Shown piece by piece: positions 1 through 11,513 of a DNA stretch of 64,000 nucleotides. Below the pieces are notes generated by a model. The model saw nothing but the letters and a program-made list of their open reading frames with translations. It had not been told where the DNA came from and did no database searches. This stretch comes from Meghimatium bilineatum (Eukaryota > Mollusca > Gastropoda > Stylommatophora > Philomycidae): contig CM067314.1 in assembly GCA_034231615.1 (NCBI GenBank), positions 12,091,763 through 12,155,762 on the forward strand, read 5' to 3'. The position numbers and the translations under genes are program-made. How positions within the stretch are numbered: the first letter of the stretch is position 1; each line of letters starts with the position of its first letter.

Positions 1-1368
1 AAAGATACTTGTGTCTGAAAGTTGACAAAATGTACGGCATTTTGGCATGCTTTTGACCTAGGACATGTAAAAAACTAAGCTGTTTGATTGGCTAGACCAG
101 GGAAACCCTTGTGTAGCGTGTTCACTATTAGTTATAAGTAGCAGGGAACACTGGATGATTTCGGACAATATACAATCAAGGAACCTCTCAGATTTTCTAC
201 ACACTTACACACAAACACTTAGTAAAAGACACACGTGTATAAATATATGTCCATTTTCCATGTGTTCTGCATAAGAAAGATTTACTATGTACAGTTAGTG
301 AGTGATATGGCACCATAATTGCCGTAAGCAAGGGATTGGGTGCATCGATTTCTTTTCGTTGCATTCTCAGATTCTTGTTGGGGGACATGTAATCGCTGTC
401 AGCTGCCGTGTTTGTTGTGGATTAGCTCCGCGAGCACGCTGGTGTGTTGAACCATGACGTGTTGATGTAGACGCCCCAATTGACACTTAAAACAATAGAA
501 TATCGTATCCAGCTGTCTACGTTGTCAATCACGGGCATCACAACTATCAAATCATCTAGGTACCACAATGATGGGTTATACTTTTCCCATATGCGCGTAG
601 TTTGCTTACAACACTGTCCCTTATAAATATGGTACATGTATTAAAAGAATGAGGTCGACTGAGAACAAACGACTTCGCGGCTTTTGTTAGATCATTACTC
701 GCGGTGGGAAGTGGAGGTGGAGGGAGGGCACTAATGAGTGGTTGTAGTAGAGGAGATGATGTACCTCACAGTGTCATATAGAACAGGGGATAAAAGTTTC
801 AGTGTTGAGTAACAATCCTATACAGGAAATTGGTGGCTGGGGTAACACGGGGCAAATATCGAAATGAACAAAAATAGGTATAAGTGTTACCAAAATAAGT
901 CGATAAAACAACCTAACGAGACACAGTGAGCCAGCAGGGTTGAGAATGATCGTGTCCTAAAGTACATGAAACTTGACAACTGATTTCTTTTTAAATGTTG
1001 GAGATAGTTAATCAATACGTCCTTGGCATATATTAGTAATGAACAACGTTCTTTCAAGAATTTATACCAGTTGGTAGTTTTATGTAATCACGTTTTATGT
1101 TCCTTTGCAACAGATTTCTGACAACACTTAGATAGACCGTGTTTCCTTGGGTTTGATCACAGATTTTTAGATGAAAGGATATACTTTTCAATTATTGACG
1201 TCACAGAAATGGTTGGTTGTAAACAAAAAAATTGCAAGGAATTATTTACTAATCTTCTGCTGCTTTCGCTCTCTGATTAAAAAAACAACAAAAAACTGTC
1301 ATATACCGCATGTTTCCCATTAGGCGTTGCAGGAAGGGATTTTGTATCTCTCTGATAACCAACACGGA
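1..1368. other. No gene recognised
   Basis: AT-rich sequence with only short open frames that have no recognisable motif. No repeat family seen elsewhere in the window was identified here. Confidence 0.5.
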
Positions 1369-1535
1369 AGCTTGTGTGATTTCCACCGGGAAATAGAATT
1401 ATTTTGTGCTGCTGGTTTCACAGCGGTATTGTCCTATTTAAAAAAAAAAATTATTGTGTGTGTGCCTTCCAGTCTAGCACATCCGTTATCAGCATGCTTT
1501 ACTGTAGTAATTATCAACGTGGGTCAATGTGCTTT
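1369..1535 (+). repeat. Repeat C copy (diverged)
   Basis: Shares the order of segments seen at 7441-7615 and 19257-19425: GTGTGATTTCC, CCGGGGA, a TTGTGCTGCT...TTCCACAG block, then AGCACATCCGTTTTC. A short A-run interrupts it. The family is unclassified; this is the most diverged copy. Confidence 0.5.
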
Positions 1536-1659
1536 TCTGAGGAGGCAGGGCACGAACAAAAGTGAAATTGTGGTAGGATCATCTAGGGTGGTTACATACG
1601 GGTTATTATTTGGGCAATATTTAATAAACTATATTATAATAAGGGCTATATTACATTAT

Positions 1660-2135
1660 ACTGTGTAATATGACCTTGTCATTGGAGGTGAGAAAGAGAG
1701 TTCTGCAGTGCTATATAACCCCTATACTAACATATGGGTGCGAGTCTTGGACAATAAACAAACTGGAAAGTGGGAAATTAGAGGCAACAGAGATGTGGTT
1801 CTACAGAAGAATGCTGAGAATACCATGGACTGCAAGAAAAACTAACGTAGATGTGTTGAAAGAGTTAAATGCGAAACGGACCTTAATCAACAATATAAGA
1901 CAAAGGCAATCTCCTTTTTTTTGGCAACTTCTTGAGACAGGCAGGTTTAGAGAACATAGACACAACAGGCAAAATTGAAGGCAACAGAGACAGAGGGCAA
2001 CAACGTGAGAAAGTATTAGACAGTTTGACAACCTGGCACGGCAAGGAAACAACAACGACTTTGATACATAATACTGTGGACAGAGAGCTGTGGAGAGCCA
2101 TAACCGCCTACGCCAGCCGGCATGGCACCTGATGA
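1660..2135 (+). mobile_element. LINE-2 fragment, 3' end of RT polyprotein
   Basis: Translation gives the C-terminal tail of a non-LTR reverse transcriptase polyprotein: LEVRKRVLQCYI, YGCESWTIN, EATEMWFYRRMLRI, TGKIEGNRDRG, and the ending YASRHGT followed by a stop. The frame shifts near 1925-1935 in a T-run. It ends in a short GATGATGA-type 3' tail. Only the part after the RT domain is present, so this is a 5'-truncated dead copy. Related copies lie at 12480-12660, 12926-13480 and 60905-61505. Confidence 0.8.
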
Positions 2136-2889
2136 TGACGATAATAAGGGCAGTAGTTCAGTGAATTTTTCATTGGCTTGCTAGCCCGGTGATTCGAGTC
2201 TCAATTTTTCAAATCGTGGGAGGGGGAGGTGGCTACCAGATGCGTCCACGGAGGGGGGGGGCGATAATGTAACGGTCTCCATATATGTCCATATATGGAG
2301 TGTCAGCTGTGGACCAAACCGGTTGCCTACCAGGACGGGGCAGGATATCCCCACTGAAATACCCCATGTGTCCAGTGACTGGCAGCTTCCAACGAGTATG
2401 CGCCGATATATGGGGTTATTAACTCCATGTCAGGATCGTGCCGGGAGAAGGGAGATTTTTGTTTACATTACTGGCAGTCACCATCTGGGGATAGAAAGGC
2501 TACGGGAGACGACCCTCACAGAAAACAGGAGAAGGCCACTCCATAAACCTTCAATGTCTTGCGGGCAGTGCTGTAATGCCCAAGAACATGGATAGGAAGA
2601 CTCCATAACTTCCCTCGCCGAAGACAGAAAATGCCAGCCTGAACAGGCGTGGGTACCCAGCAATGGAAATAGGACATGTACGCATCATACAGTTACATGA
2701 CTATACTCAGATTCGTTACACGAAATGGGGCTGTCCCTGTGGTTCATCGCCAGGCAGGAGTAGCGCTGGACCCCCAGCCTTGAATGGGTCCACCAAAAAC
2801 TACTGATGGTGACTCTGTGTATCGGGGACCGGGATTAACAGAGTAGAGCAACCAGCCAAACCAATCACGTAAACAAAAACACAATCAAA

Positions 2890-3400
2890 ATGATGCAGTG
2901 GAACAGTGAGGGTGTAGCTAAGAAGAAATTAGAACTACATAATTTCCTACAACGGCAAAAGGTTGATGTGTTGTGCATTCAGGAGACACATCTTAATGAC
3001 AGCATCAGATTATACATCAGAGGCTTTGAATTTTTCAGACAAGATAGGTTAGGCCACAAAGGAGGGACTATCACTATGGTACGGAATAATATACCTGCTA
3101 CATAAATCGCACGTAACCCAGAGGACTCAGAACATCTTACCATCAAATTGCACACAACCCCAGAACCACAGATTGTCACAAATGTCCACTGCCCAAACAA
3201 CAAGAAATTACACATCAGGACAACATCAAACCATATTATAGTGGGATATTTCAACAGTCACTCCCCTAGCTGGGGATACCCAACTATGGACCTGAGAGGA
3301 GAAGAAATAGAAGACTGGATGATAGAAAATAGGCTAATTCTTATAAATAAACATCTATCAGAGCGAAACTTTTATTCCAGACGATAGAAATCTCAGATCA
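2890..3400 (+). pseudogene. APE-like endonuclease domain of the LINE, broken
   Basis: Begins MMQWNSEG and contains VDVLCIQETHL (catalytic Glu), GGTITMVRNNI, then after a stop near 3104 the stretch GYFNSHSPSWGYP and LILINKHLSERNFYSRR. In the family this domain nicks target DNA to prime reverse transcription. The DFN Asp position reads Tyr (GYFNSH). Later motifs are lost in stops after 3387. Confidence 0.75.
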
Positions 3401-4273
3401 CTTCAGATCTTGCCATTGCAACAAAGAACATCCAACGTATGACAGGAAAGAGTAGCGGCACAACAACTTGTTGGGAGCGATCACAAGCCCTTAATACTAA
3501 CAATAAAAGGGAACCACGAGACAGAAAAACAACACACAAACTAGCTGGAACTACAAAAGGGCATACTGTGGTACTTGCCGGCGCATTATAGAGGAAAAAC
3601 TACAAACACACGTTACAACAAGAAATATAAGAAAAGATGCAAAACTAATAACAAGCATAATCCTAGAACCTGCCAACAAGAGTATACCTAGAGGCAGAAG
3701 ACAAAACTACAAACCATTCTGGAACAGAGACCTCCATGTAATGCACGATGAGGTCTTTGCTGCAAGATCCAAAATGGAAACTAGACCAACAGAAACCAAT
3801 ATCATTGAACACAATAGACTGCAAGCAATTTTCAGGAGAGAAATGTTAAACAGCATTAGATCCAGCTGGAAAGAAACGAAAGACTCTCAACATGGGAAAA
3901 GACTCAACAAAAATGTGGCGTCTTATCAAGTGTCTCAGTGAAGAGAACAACCCCCCCCCCCCCAACCAGTATCATCATAGAAGACAAGGGAACATTCTAC
4001 ACTGGCACACAAGCTACAAATGTTCTAGCATACTCATATGCTGAAGAAAGGAAAATTAAGATAACAATAACAAGAACTGCCGCCGAAGTAAGACGAGACA
4101 AGAAACCTTGTAAATAAACAGCAACCATGCCCAGGCACCCTTTCACAAATCAGAACTTAACATGGCAATTTAAAATCTCAAAAAGAAGAAAGCCACTTGA
4201 CACTATGGAATTACAAATGAAATGAACCAACACATAGGTCTTGTGGGTAGAAATTGAGTCCTAGACCTTTTTA

Positions 4274-5340
4274 ATGAATCATGGCACAAAGGATCTTCCC
4301 AGAAGAATGGAAAGAGGCAGAAATAATTCCAATTGCCAAGAAAGGAAAACCAACAAAACAAGCTACCGTCCTATCATTCTACTCTGCCTAGGAAAAGTCA
4401 TGGAAAAAATTCTGAATAACAGACCCTTAAGCTACCTGGAGGAAAACAATCTTGTAGATGACTATCAGTCAGGTTTCATAAAACACAGAAGCACTGTAGA
4501 CCAAACAACATACTTTGCCCAGGAAATAGAAGATGCTTTCCAGAAAAAAATCAAAACTCCTAGCCATCTTCTGTGACCTCACAAAAGCCTTTGACAAAAG
4601 TCTGGAAAGTGGGGCTATTGCTAAAACTCGCCCATAAAGGAATCGGATCAAAATGTTACAGTGGATAAAAAGGTTTCTACTTGACAGACATGCAAGAGTC
4701 TTCTTCTTCTTCGTTCATTCTCTCAAACTCCTGCTGGATCTCCCTTGCAGCAGGACCATGGTCCTACTAGATTTCCAGCAGGATGTAGTCCAGAGAATGG
4801 AAATGCGTTGTGTCGCCGTTTTATTTGCGCCAGTGGCCCGACACATCCGTCTTCAGCGGAAATGCAAGAGTCAAACTCCAGGGAATGAAAAGTAAAATGG
4901 TCAACATAACAGAAGGCGTCCCACAAGGAAGAGTTATATTTCCCACACTCATCATAATTTATATAGATGACCTGCTAAAACTATTCACACCATATGTACA
5001 TAGAGCTCTCCATGCAGAAGATCTTGCTATCTGAACCCAATCAGAATACATTGGAGTTGCAAAAGTTAGAATGCATGAGGCAATAAACAAAGTTGAAGAA
5101 TGGGCAAAAATCTGGGGTTTACAAATAAACAAAAGCAAGACCGTCACTACACTTTTCACCCTCTCCACAAAGCCTGAAAATTATACTCTCACACTAGACA
5201 ATACCCCACTCCCAAAATAAAACAACTCAGTTTACCTGGGACTAAAATTTGACAAGAGACTTACTTGGGGATCACACATTGAAGAGACAGAAGAAAACAA
5301 GGCACACGCAGACTACAAATAATGAAAATAAACTATCTGG
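4274..5340 (+). pseudogene. Reverse transcriptase domain of the LINE, broken
   Basis: Reading across frameshifts gives EWKEAEIIPIAKKGKP, SYRPIILL, YLEENNLVDDYQSGF, FCDLTKAFDK and, after the SINE-B at 4701-4861, GVPQG and YIDDLLKLFTP. The usual YADDLAI box reads HAEDLAI. These are the fingers and palm motifs of non-LTR RTs; the frame is interrupted several times. Confidence 0.75.
4701..4861 (-). mobile_element. SINE-B copy inserted in LINE RT
   Basis: About 161 bp whose minus strand runs from a GCCGAAGACGGATGTGTC-type head to a GAATGAACGAAGAAGAAGAA tail. It is flanked by an exact 11-bp target duplication, ATGCAAGAGTC, at 4690-4700 and 4862-4872. Removing it rejoins the RT reading of the host LINE. 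Confidence 0.9.
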
Positions 5341-6560
5341 GACAGATTGGGGAGCCAACATAAAAACCATAAGACAAGTCTATGTAGGTCATATTAGTCC
5401 AACTCTGTAATATGTATTGAGCACATATGCAGCAAATACCAATCTTCAGAAGCTGGGCAAAATTCAAAATGCAGGTCTCCGAATTATAACAGGAGAACTA
5501 AGGAGAACACCTATAACATCAATGGAAGCAACAGCAGGATTACAAAACCTAACAGACCGCAGGGATGAGAAAATCACAATAATGACAGAAAAATTTTGAC
5601 GCCTTAACATCACCCTATGCATGATAAAACAAATGAACTAACAAAAAAAACGACTGAAAAGACCAAGCTTCAATCACCTATCAAAAAAACGTATGAAAGC
5701 AAATGAAGATTGCTTTCACCCAATACCCCAGCTCACAGTGGATCCACGTTTCACAGATGGGTCGTCAGAGGATGCAGCAAAGAAAGGAGGAGCTGGGATA
5801 CTAATACTTATACCAAACATCCCAAAACTAGAACTCTCAATCACTACTGGCAAATTATCAACAAACTAGAGGCAGAGCTACAAGCAATCTTAGAGGCATC
5901 AAAGGTCTAGAGGAACAGAGACTCAGAGGAGCTAACATAGTCTTTCTATGTGACTGCATGTCAGTACTCGAGACCATCCAAAATGAACCTAAAGATCTAA
6001 CAAAAACAACTGTAGAACTTTTTAATCAACTGTCTGCCAACAATAAAGTTGTGCTTCGGTGGATCCCTGCACACTGTGGAATAGCAGGAAATGAAGCAGC
6101 CGACAGACTTGCAAAAGCAGGTGCAAAAAAGGAACAATTCCATCACATAATATATCTGACAAGCAAAAACTCTCATAACAAAAACAAAAATACAAACATA
6201 CACGGAGTCAGAGAACAGGCAGTAACTTTCCACAGGACCCCATTCTAAAGCTAAGCAGGTCACAACAAACCATAATTTTTAGACTCCGCACAGGACACTG
6301 CAGACTACAAGCACATCTCCACAAAATGAAGGCTATCCAATCTGACCAATCCCCACGTTAAAAAGGTCCCCAGACCACATTCTACAGACAATGCCCATTC
6401 TTCGATGACGTGAGAACTAAAATATGGCCCCAAGAAAAAGATAAAGTTGAGACAACCGTGAGGACCTCCTGCTGACGACTGAATTCATGGATGCCCACCT
6501 TGTGGGCCCACCTTCCTGTAAGGCTTAATAGAAAACTGATCGAAGAAGAATTGTTCAAAT

Positions 6561-6989
6561 CACTATTGGTTCCTATGTCACCTTATCCAAATAGGTATCA
6601 GATCTCGAGCCAATAGATAAGCGGTGTTGGTTTCTGCCATCCACATTAGCAAATAAGAACGACTATTAGTACAAGGTAGGCCTATTTTGCCAAAAGGTGG
6701 ATAAAACATCTGCATTAACTGGGGTTTTTTTTCACACAATAAGTCATCAGATTTATCATTTAAAAAATAGGGATTAACACACGAAAACAGACGAATGTCC
6801 TTCTCTAAATGTAAATCCCTGGTTTACAGCATTGATGTGACATATGCATACTTAGTGTCGCAAGCTCATGAAAAGGACAGAAAAAAAGTCGGATTAGCCA
6901 AGATAAGTGACTGCGTTAGAACAACACGAAAGATTATTCCGAGAATTAGGTTATACCAACATTATATTGTCGGGGCTAATATATTTTCT
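6561..6989. other. No gene recognised
   Basis: AT-rich spacer with short open frames only; no family motif seen. Confidence 0.5.
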
Positions 6990-7330
6990 AGCTTTGGGCG
7001 AGACCGTCTACAGTAAATACCTCTGTACAGAAAGTAAGACTTTATTCGTTACTTTTTTTTTTATTTATCATCGTGATTTTCTTTGGTAAATATTTAGGGC
7101 CTATATACTTAAAGTCGCATGCCAAAAAAAAAAAAAATTCAAGAAATAGTCAAGGCTGATCAATTAAATGCAGGGAAATAATAACAAATCAGCCTTTCAG
7201 GTCATGTTTACTTTCTGTTCACAGGTATTTACTGAAGCCAGGTCATGCTATAGGCCTTGTCATGTGACGTATTCTCTCCAGAACGTTGTATTCCAAATGA
7301 ACTCCCTGAACCCTGCTCTGTCTTGAACCA
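6990..7330 (+). repeat. Repeat D copy (single-unit form)
   Basis: Aligns by eye with 58811-59260: GCGAGACCGTC, TATATACTT...GTCGC.TGCCAAAAAA, then TCAGCCTTTCAGGTCATG and TTTACTTTCTGTTCACAGG. Here the CATGTTTACTTTCTG unit occurs once, whereas at 58985-59185 it is a tandem array. Unclassified. Confidence 0.6.
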
Positions 7331-7440
7331 TGCGTCTAGCATTTTCCAACGACGTATTCATGTTGGAAACAAGACCAAGATTATGAAAAGCGTCAAAACC
7401 ACTAGCAAGTTATCAATAAGTATCTTCATCTTCTTCTGCG

Positions 7441-7615
7441 CTCGTTCTCGTATAACCACAACCAATAAATCGTGTGATTTCCGCTGGTGAACGTAAAGTA
7501 CGTTGTACTGCTAGTTCCACAGTTGAACTGTGTTATTTGCACCTCGGTTGTCTCCTTTTGTGGCCGGGACATCCGAGGCGCAGCACATCCGTTTTCGTCA
7601 TGTCCTTAAATCGGG
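7441..7615 (+). repeat. Repeat C copy
   Basis: Contains CGTGTGATTTCCGCTGG, GTACGTTGTACTGCTAGT, TTGAACTGTGTTATTTGC and GGGACATCCGAGG, matching 19257-19425 closely. Confidence 0.7.
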
Positions 7616-8205
7616 TAGTGGGTTTCCCTAGCCCGTGACAGCCTGTCTATCTGTCGACGGACGTGCAGGTATGTAATGACTCTTCGCCGAGACGATTGTC
7701 GATCACGCCTGTCTCGCACGAGGTGTTCTCCAGTCTGTGAACTTGCCTCGTTTAATTAGACGTTCTGTGCATGTGCCCTTCGAGTGCTTTCCTCATCTGC
7801 AAGCCTGGTTCCGGTTAAGGAAGAACTCAACAGAAGAGTTGATCCCGGGCTCATTCGCCTTCTTAGCCTAGGTGCCGTTCACCGACATTGTGAATCCCTC
7901 GTCCAAGTCCGAGCCTCACCACGCGTTTGGGAGCAAGGCGTGTTCTCGAGCTGAACGACATTGTTCCATTTGTGTCTGAGCCCATCGGGTACTGAATCCT
8001 TTCTCTCTGCGAGCATGTTTCAGGTATAGGAATGCTCGACAGTAGAGTTGGGTCAGGGCTGCCTTCGTTGTCCCGATTGTGCCTGAGAAAATGGAGCATG
8101 TTTCTGGTATAAGAAAGCTTGACATTAGAGTTGGGTCAGGGATGCTTTCTTTGCCGGGCGTCTACGACTGGGTCTGGGTCTCTGCCCGTAAGGAACACCG
8201 GTAAC
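7616..8205. other. GC-richer non-coding block with internal duplication
   Basis: No coding motif. A segment of about 60 bp beginning GAGCATGTTTCAGGTATA at 8011 recurs at 8095 as GAGCATGTTTCTGGTATA, both continuing into GAGTTGGGTCAGGG. A more distant third version may lie near 7800. Base composition is clearly higher in G+C than the flanks. Confidence 0.5.
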
Positions 8206-8209
8206 TAAA

Positions 8210-8668
8210 AGCTTTGCCACTGTGACATACCAGGAAATGAAGAGGCAGATAGACTGACAAAGGATGGAGCAACACAGAAACAAAAAGACCAAGAAATCAC
8301 CTACCAAGAAAAGAGGACCCTTATCAAAACCATCAGGAAAGTTGACCACCCAAAAGACGATTACCACTATCTCGACAGAGCAGAGCAGGTTATTATCTTC
8401 CGCCTCAGAACAGGACACAATAGATTAAACATTAACTTAAATAGACTACGACTGGTTCCATCACCTCTGTGCCCTGGTGGGCAAGCAGCACAGACCGCTG
8501 CACATATCATGCAAGACACTAAACCAGTTAAGGGAAGAACACAGGCCCACATAGATAGATATTCACAGAAAGATGTATGGGAGCACTGATGAGCTTTCAA
8601 ATACAGCAGAATTTATTAAGAAAACAGGATTTCCTGTGTAGACATGTCAAACTGCGAACGAGAAGAAG
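8210..8668 (+). mobile_element. LINE-1-type fragment, RNase H end to 3' terminus
   Basis: Frameshifted translation gives PGNEEADRLTKDGA (end of RNase H), KDDYHYLDRAEQVIIFRLRTGHNRLN, AAHIMQD and a C-terminus like FIKKTGFPV. It ends GACATGTCAAACTGCGAACGA followed by GAAGAAG. The same terminal segment is the seed of the 32-bp array at 18805-19015. Confidence 0.8.
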
Positions 8669-9159
8669 ACTAGAAGCTTGTCTTGGGCTAACAGAGCTTG
8701 TAGTTCCGATTTCCTAGAAACGTATTTCCTTTATATTTGCATTTGGCACTGCCTCTTGCGCTGTACTGCCCTTTCATTGTACTCAGTATGTTATCTTTTC
8801 GTCACTCGACATGTATCTACCTTTTCGTGTCGTTTTCATTGGCCGGTCCTCTTCAATGCTCGGACCGGATTGACTAACATCAAGGTGTGTCGACAGTGTC
8901 ACTGCATGTGTTGGCGCAGTGGTGTCGGAGATATTGACTGTCTATTTTTCAGCCAATTCTCTTTCCATCTGCTGCCTCCACATTCACACAATCCCCAAAA
9001 CGTTTAGCCAGAATCAGCTCGAGAGCTGTATTTCTGTTTCCAGGGTGCACCACGAGGAGATTTATTTCGGATCTTGGTTATCTGCTAACTCTGGGTTCGC
9101 CGATAGCAGTGCGGTACCCTTTGTACCCCACTCAGTATCAACACCAGAGAGTTAGAAAG
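8669..9159. other. No gene recognised
   Basis: A 109-codon open frame (8678-9007) is present, but it has no recognisable domain and overlaps another frame. I do not call it a gene. Confidence 0.45.
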
Positions 9160-9382
9160 AGTCACCAGTGTGAATACCTTGGTTCTCTTATGAAGAAGCC
9201 AGAAGGAGGTTGGCTATCGCGTCAAAGAAGCTCATACACATGAAAAACATATGGCTGAGCTGATGCAAAGTAACACAACTAACATTCCTAAGAGTCTGCA
9301 TATTCCCAGTGGCGCTATATGGGTGTGAATCCTGGACAATCACCAACAAAGTGAAAAATATAATAGCAGCGTTTGAAACAAA

Positions 9383-9545
9383 ATTCAGCCGAAGACGGAT
9401 GTGTTAGGCCATTGGCGCAAATAAAACGGCAACACAACGCATTTCCATTCTCTGGATGACATCCAACTGGACATCTTGTAGGACCATTGTCCTGTTACAA
9501 GAGAAATCCAGTGGGAATTTGAGAATGAACGCTGAAGAAGAAGAA
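9383..9545 (+). mobile_element. SINE-B copy inserted in LINE-9
   Basis: Runs from GCCGAAGACGGATGTG to GAATGAACGCTGAAGAAGAA, flanked by an exact 8-bp duplication GAAACAAA at 9375-9382 and 9546-9553. It splits the LINE reading AFETK / TKCYRKIL. Confidence 0.9.
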
Positions 9546-9569
9546 GAAACAAAGTGTTACAGAAAAATC

Positions 9570-9720
9570 CTCAGAAAACCATGGACCAAAAATTCTCAGA
9601 AAACCATGGACCAAAAATTATCAGAATACCATGGACCAAAAATTATCAGAATACCATGGACCAAAAATTCTCAGAAAACCATGGACCAAAAATTCTCAGA
9701 ATACCATGGACCAAAAAGAT
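9570..9720 (+). repeat. 25-bp tandem repeat inside LINE coding sequence
   Basis: About six copies of a 25-bp unit around CCATGGACCAAAAATT, alternating TCTCAGAAAA and ATCAGAATA. The unit encodes the LINE segment LRKPWTK, so this is a local expansion of coding sequence. Confidence 0.9.
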
Positions 9721-10090
9721 CACCAATGTAGCCATCCTGAGCGAAATGAATGTAAAATAAAACCGCCTAAACAGCATACTTCTTTCCATAAAACTACAAT
9801 ATTGTGTCCATATCAAACGCCATGACGGCCTAAAGAAGACAATAATAGACGGAATGATGTCAGGGAGACGAACAAGAGGCAGACCAAGAAGAAGATGGAT
9901 GCAAGACATCAAAGACCACCTGAACATGACAGTAACAGAAGCAGGAAGACTGCATCAAGACAGAGGTTTCGAGGGGCTGTGACGACTCCTACAGTTGTTG
10001 CAGGATATGCTATCTGATTATGATAATGTATTCGTATTATCTTTAATGTCGTCAGTCCATTATCTTCTTGGAATGCCATTTCTCCTCCGT

Positions 10091-10925
10091 CTAGGTGATC
10101 TGCTTTCCATTATTTGTCTTTTCAAACAGTTGTGTCTCTTTATATGACCAACCACGTGTAGTTTTATTTTCGCTATTATATTTAGTAACCAACACTCTGG
10201 AATCTTCAATGTGTTTATAATATCTTAGTTTCTCTTTTTTTTCCTTCCATGATATTCTAAATATCTTTCTGTAGCATTTAATCTCAAATGCGTTGCTATT
10301 CTTTGCCGCTGTTTTACTTAGGGTCCATGTTTCACAGCCGTATGTTGCAACCTGAAAAATAAAAGTTCTTAACATTAGCAGTTTCGTTTCTATTTTGTTG
10401 TTTTTCCATGTTTTTTAAACGTGTTATTTTGCAATATGACATTGCCAATCTATTCCTTATATCTGCCATGCAGTCTCCTGCACCGTTGACGTTTGCTCCT
10501 AAGTATTCGAATATACTCGTATTCACACATTCTATGTTATCTCGGTATTGTCTATTCTGATTTTTGTTTTCATATCTGTAAACATAATGTTTTTTGCGCG
10601 TTTAAATATTATTATTCTTCTTATGCGTTCGTTCTCAAACTCCTGCAGATTAGCAGGATGTAGTCCAGAGAACGGAATGCGCTGTGCCATGGTTTACAGC
10701 ATTGCTGCGATATCTGCGCCTCTCGGCCGGACACATCCACTTCAGCATGGCTTTGGGTCACTGACCCTATATGGGATGGAACAGCCAACTCCATCCCATA
10801 ACCTCTTTAGTCGCCTTTTACGACATGCATAAACAGTGTTGCTATTCTTTGCTCCCCTTTCGGGCCCCTGCAACACATGGGCGGCGTTTAAATATAAGTT
10901 GTGTGATTCGCTACGATTCACAGTC
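10091..10925 (-). mobile_element. LINE-5 fragment split by SINE-A
   Basis: Minus-strand translation: SHNLYLN, then after the SINE FEYLGANVNGAGDCMADIRNRLAM, NVKNFYFSGCNI, VATYGCETWTLSKTAAKN, FEIKCYRKIFRISWK. This is the RT C-terminal half of a non-LTR element. The related plus-strand copy at 17836-18570 has the same order, confirming that 10610-10883 is an insertion. Confidence 0.8.
10610..10883 (-). mobile_element. SINE-A copy with 12-bp target duplication
   Basis: 274 bp. The minus strand begins CGCCCATGTGTTGC, includes GGGGCCCGAAAGGGGAGC-type and GTCGTAAAAGGCGACTAA blocks, and ends GAGAACGAACGCATAAGAAG. Flanked by exact GCGTTTAAATAT at 10598-10609 and 10884-10895. Confidence 0.92.
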
Positions 10926-10991
10926 CAACTCGTTAGTCATCTCTACAACCGGCGGGTGATAGCAGATCAGCCTCTTGCTACCGTAGACCAT

Positions 10992-11513
10992 CAATACAAG
11001 GAAACTGCGTGAAACGTAACAATAATCGTACTTACGTATTACACAGGTTAATATAATCGCTTCAATCAGACACGGCAGACTATATCTAAAACTAGTGGGA
11101 AATGATGTGCACACAAGAAAAAATACAAATTACAATATACGAATTATATTCAACGTTTCAACCAAAAGGTCTTTATCAAGATACACACAAAACATCAAAA
11201 GACGACGAATGGAAAAATTATCACAACAAAACAAACGTATCCAACGGACATATGGAAATGAGATGGCGGAATGTAAATCATTATATTATACTCATTTCCA
11301 TATGTCCGTTGGATACGTTTGTTTTGTTGTGATAATTTTTCCATTCGTCGTCTTTTGATGTTTTGTGTGTATTTTGATAAAGACCTTTTGGTTGAAACGT
11401 TGAATATGATTTGTATATTTTCTTGTGTGCACATCATTTCCCACTAGGTTTAGATATAGTATGTCGTGTCTGATTGAAGCGATTATATTAACCTGTGCAA
11501 TACGTAAGTACGA
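10992..11513. mobile_element. 522-bp inverted-arm insertion, Penelope-like
   Basis: Flanked by an exact 14-bp duplication, CTACCGTAGACCAT, at 10978-10991 and 11514-11527. Inside, arms 11027-11262 and 11291-11512 are near-perfect inverted repeats around a 28-bp loop. Each arm carries GATAAAGACCTTTTGG-TTGAAACGTT, which resembles the hammerhead-type segment of Penelope-like element terminal repeats. No coding sequence remains. Assignment to Penelope is inference; delimiting the insertion is direct. Confidence 0.75.
11371..11402 (+). other. Hammerhead-like core motif (right arm; mirrored at 11152-11180)
   Basis: TTGATAA, stem AGACC-TTTT-GGTT, then GAAACGTT. The layout is that of a hammerhead core (CUGANGA, stem II, GAAA), but G8 of the first box reads A, so self-cleavage is doubtful. 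Related copies: 27602-27630 (minus), 47731-47760 and 48981-49010. Confidence 0.4.

Larger units (their letters stand above)
2200..6560 (+). mobile_element. Nearly full-length, decayed RNase H-type LINE (LINE-1 relative)
   Basis: The domains lie in the order expected of an APE-type non-LTR retrotransposon. Non-coding 5' part about 2220-2880. Endonuclease from 2890 with CIQETHL and a GYFNSHS version of the DFN motif. RT from about 4274 with SYRPI, DYQSGF, CDLTKAFDK, GVPQG, and ALHAEDLAI where the catalytic YADD box belongs. Thumb about 5417-5599, RNase H about 5745-6130 with FTDGS and WIPAHCGIAGNEAADRLAK, then a RLRTGH 3' domain. Many stops and frameshifts break it and the RT box lacks the first catalytic Asp context, so it is inactive. 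A SINE-B interrupts the RT at 4701-4861. The exact 5' end is uncertain. Confidence 0.85.
9160..9990 (+). mobile_element. LINE-9 fragment, post-RT 3' region
   Basis: Frameshifted translation includes CEYLGSLMKKPEGG, YGCESWTITNK, AFETK and, beyond an inserted SINE-B and a tandem repeat, KCYRKILRKPWTK, IKRHDGLKKTIIDGMM, GRRTRGRPRRRWMQDIKDHL and EAGRLHQDRGFEGL. This is the standard C-terminal arrangement of RT polyproteins. Interrupted at 9383-9545 and 9570-9720. Confidence 0.8.

Noticed and set aside
1327..1668. 113-codon frame as a gene
   Set aside because: It overlaps a degraded repeat C copy and contains a poly-A/Lys run; no domain recognised.
8678..9007. 109-codon frame as a gene
   Set aside because: No recognisable motif, not conserved with anything in the window, and overlapped by another equally long frame.
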